Of a DNA stretch of 6,301 bases, positions 5,436 through 6,301 are shown piece by piece (position 1 is the stretch's first letter; every line of letters starts with the position of its first letter). The stretch is from NCBI GenBank assembly GCA_946183095.1, contig CAMHBE010000125.1:1-6301 (forward strand). Direction: 5' to 3'. The notes below the pieces were generated by a model. That model was not told where the DNA came from. It did not search any database and saw only the letters and a list, made by a program, of their open reading frames with translations. The translations under genes were made by a program, and so were the position numbers. The stretch is from an uncultured Clostridia bacterium (lineage in GTDB: Bacteria > Bacillota > Clostridia > Oscillospirales > Ruminococcaceae).

Positions 5436-6301
5436 TTAACCGAACAAGGCTGTCGCCGTGTTCCCGCACGGTATCGCAAGCCCTGTGCGCTCCACGGGCA
5501 GACCTATCTCTTCCGCGGAGATATCTGCGGTGAAACGCTGCCCCACCGTCATTTTCAGCAGATACGCCATTACGGAGGGCGAAAGACCCGTGGTATAGCT
5601 GTTCAGCAGGACGAACAGCGGCTTGTCCGAAAGAAGCTCCGTCACCCGCTGCATCAGCTCAAAGATGCAGTCTTCGAGCTTCCACAGCTCGCCGTTCGTT
5701 CCGCGCCCGTAGCTCGGCGGGTCGAGGATGATGCCTTCGTAACGGTTTCCGCGCCGTATCTCGCGTCCGAGAAACTTCATCGCGTCGTCGGTTATCCACC
5801 GTATCGGCTTGTCGGAAAGCCCGCTGAGACGTGCATTTTCCTTGCCCCACTCGACCATGTTCTTCACCGCGTCGAGGTGGCAGACTTTTGCGCCCGCCGC
5901 CGCACACGCGAGAGTTGCGCCGCCCGTGTAGGCGAACAGGTTGAGGACGCTTATCTCACGTCCCGCGCCGGTAATAAGCTTTCTGCAGAGTTCCCAGTTC
6001 ACAGCCTGCTCCGGGAAAAGCCCCGTGTGCTTGAAGCCGGTGGGTCTTACGAGAAATTTCAGGTCGCCGTATCCGATGTTCCAGCTTTCGGGCAGTTTCT
6101 TATGATAGTCCCAGCTGCCGCCGCCGCTCGATGAACGGTTGTATTTTGCGTCGGCACCGTCCCATTCCGGGGCAGGGGAGGGGTTTTTCCATATCACCTG
6201 CGGGTCGGGACGTATCAGTGTGACATTGCCCCACTTTTCAAGGCGGTCACCGTCCGATGTATCTATAAGGCGGTAGTCCCGCCAGTTTTCAGCTATTCTC
6301 A
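5436..6301 (-). CDS. Class I SAM-dependent methyltransferase (RlmI/RlmK-like fold), start at or just beyond right edge
   Basis: A predicted S-adenosylmethionine-dependent methyltransferase, probably acting on RNA by family resemblance; its substrate is unknown. The shortest in-window start is a GTG at 6197, but the frame stays open upstream and reads RIAENWRDYRLIDT, then LEKWG and RPDPQVIWKNP, the expected family N-terminus. The last two window bases give an incomplete codon NTG just before Arg, so the gene very likely begins with ATG at base 6302, giving about 288 residues. Numbered that way: HTGLFPEQ (92-99), the SAM-binding motif NLFAYTGG (121-128), acidic Asp144 after the next strand, and the catalytic-loop motif DPPSYGRG (194-201). 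No PUA domain precedes it, and the position where RlmI-type m5C enzymes have a catalytic SCS reads NSYTTG, so a cysteine mechanism is unlikely. It precedes the ECF gene by 63 bases in the same direction, possibly in one transcript. Confidence 0.88.
   Translation of the reverse strand, partial: RIAENWRDYRLIDTSDGDRLEKWGNVTLIRPDPQVIWKNPSPAPEWDGADAKYNRSSSGGGSWDYHKKLPESWNIGYGDLKFLVRPTGFKHTGLFPEQAVNWELCRKLITGAGREISVLNLFAYTGGATLACAAAGAKVCHLDAVKNMVEWGKENARLSGLSDKPIRWITDDAMKFLGREIRRGNRYEGIILDPPSYGRGTNGELWKLEDCIFELMQRVTELLSDKPLFVLLNSYTTGLSPSVMAYLLKMTVGQRFTADISAEEIGLPVERTGLAIPCGNTATALFG

Noticed and set aside
5373..5440. Promoter for the ECF operon
   Set aside because: No pair of -35 and -10 like boxes with 16-18 base spacing could be identified in the gap; a promoter may lie inside the methyltransferase gene or upstream of the window.
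5196..6134. A 312-codon open frame on the plus strand
   Set aside because: It is antisense to the methyltransferase and the start of the EcfA fusion, both of which have clear conserved motifs. Its translation is rich in Arg, His and Val with no recognisable domain, as expected for a shadow frame.

Overview
The window is a tightly packed, one-direction stretch of bacterial chromosome. All seven genes supported here lie on the minus strand, so transcription runs from high to low coordinates. Base composition is moderate, slightly over half G+C by eye. The gene set suggests a Gram-positive anaerobe of the Clostridia, most likely a Ruminococcus-like member of the Oscillospiraceae. The reasons are the Firmicutes-style order EcfA1-EcfA2-EcfT followed by TruA, good AGGAG-type ribosome binding sites, and a DUF5711-like membrane protein beside a CvpA-like protein. 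The taxonomic placement is inference.

In order of transcription the layout is as follows. (1) A class I SAM-dependent methyltransferase (about 5436 to the right edge); its reading frame runs 34 codons upstream of the first in-window start and reaches an incomplete NTG codon at the very edge, so the gene is probably complete except for one base. (2) A 63-base gap, the longest non-coding stretch, which holds the ribosome binding site of the next gene inside a small possible hairpin. (3) One 586-residue protein carrying two complete ABC ATPase domains, equivalent to EcfA1 and EcfA2 fused head to tail. (4) EcfT, overlapping it by 8 bases. (5) A flavodoxin-fold protein with a four-cysteine cluster motif resembling iron-sulfur flavoproteins. 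(6) TruA, tRNA pseudouridine synthase. (7) A single-pass membrane protein with an extracytoplasmic repeat domain (DUF5711-like). (8) The first 54 residues of a CvpA-like membrane protein, cut by the left edge.

From the ECF fusion to the CvpA-like gene, neighbouring genes overlap or are separated by at most 19 bases, so they look like one operon with translational coupling. The ECF part supplies the energizing module of a vitamin transporter. No substrate-binding S component is present, as expected for a shared (group II) module that serves S components encoded elsewhere. TruA is the usual neighbour of this module in Firmicutes. The flavodoxin gene sits between EcfT and TruA, and the usual upstream ribosomal-protein genes are absent here.

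No tRNA, rRNA, CRISPR array, insertion sequence or convincing intrinsic terminator was seen. I do not see a clearly new biological system. The points most worth a second look are the fused EcfA1A2, the inserted flavodoxin with its cysteine motif, and the uncharacterised DUF5711-like/CvpA-like pair.
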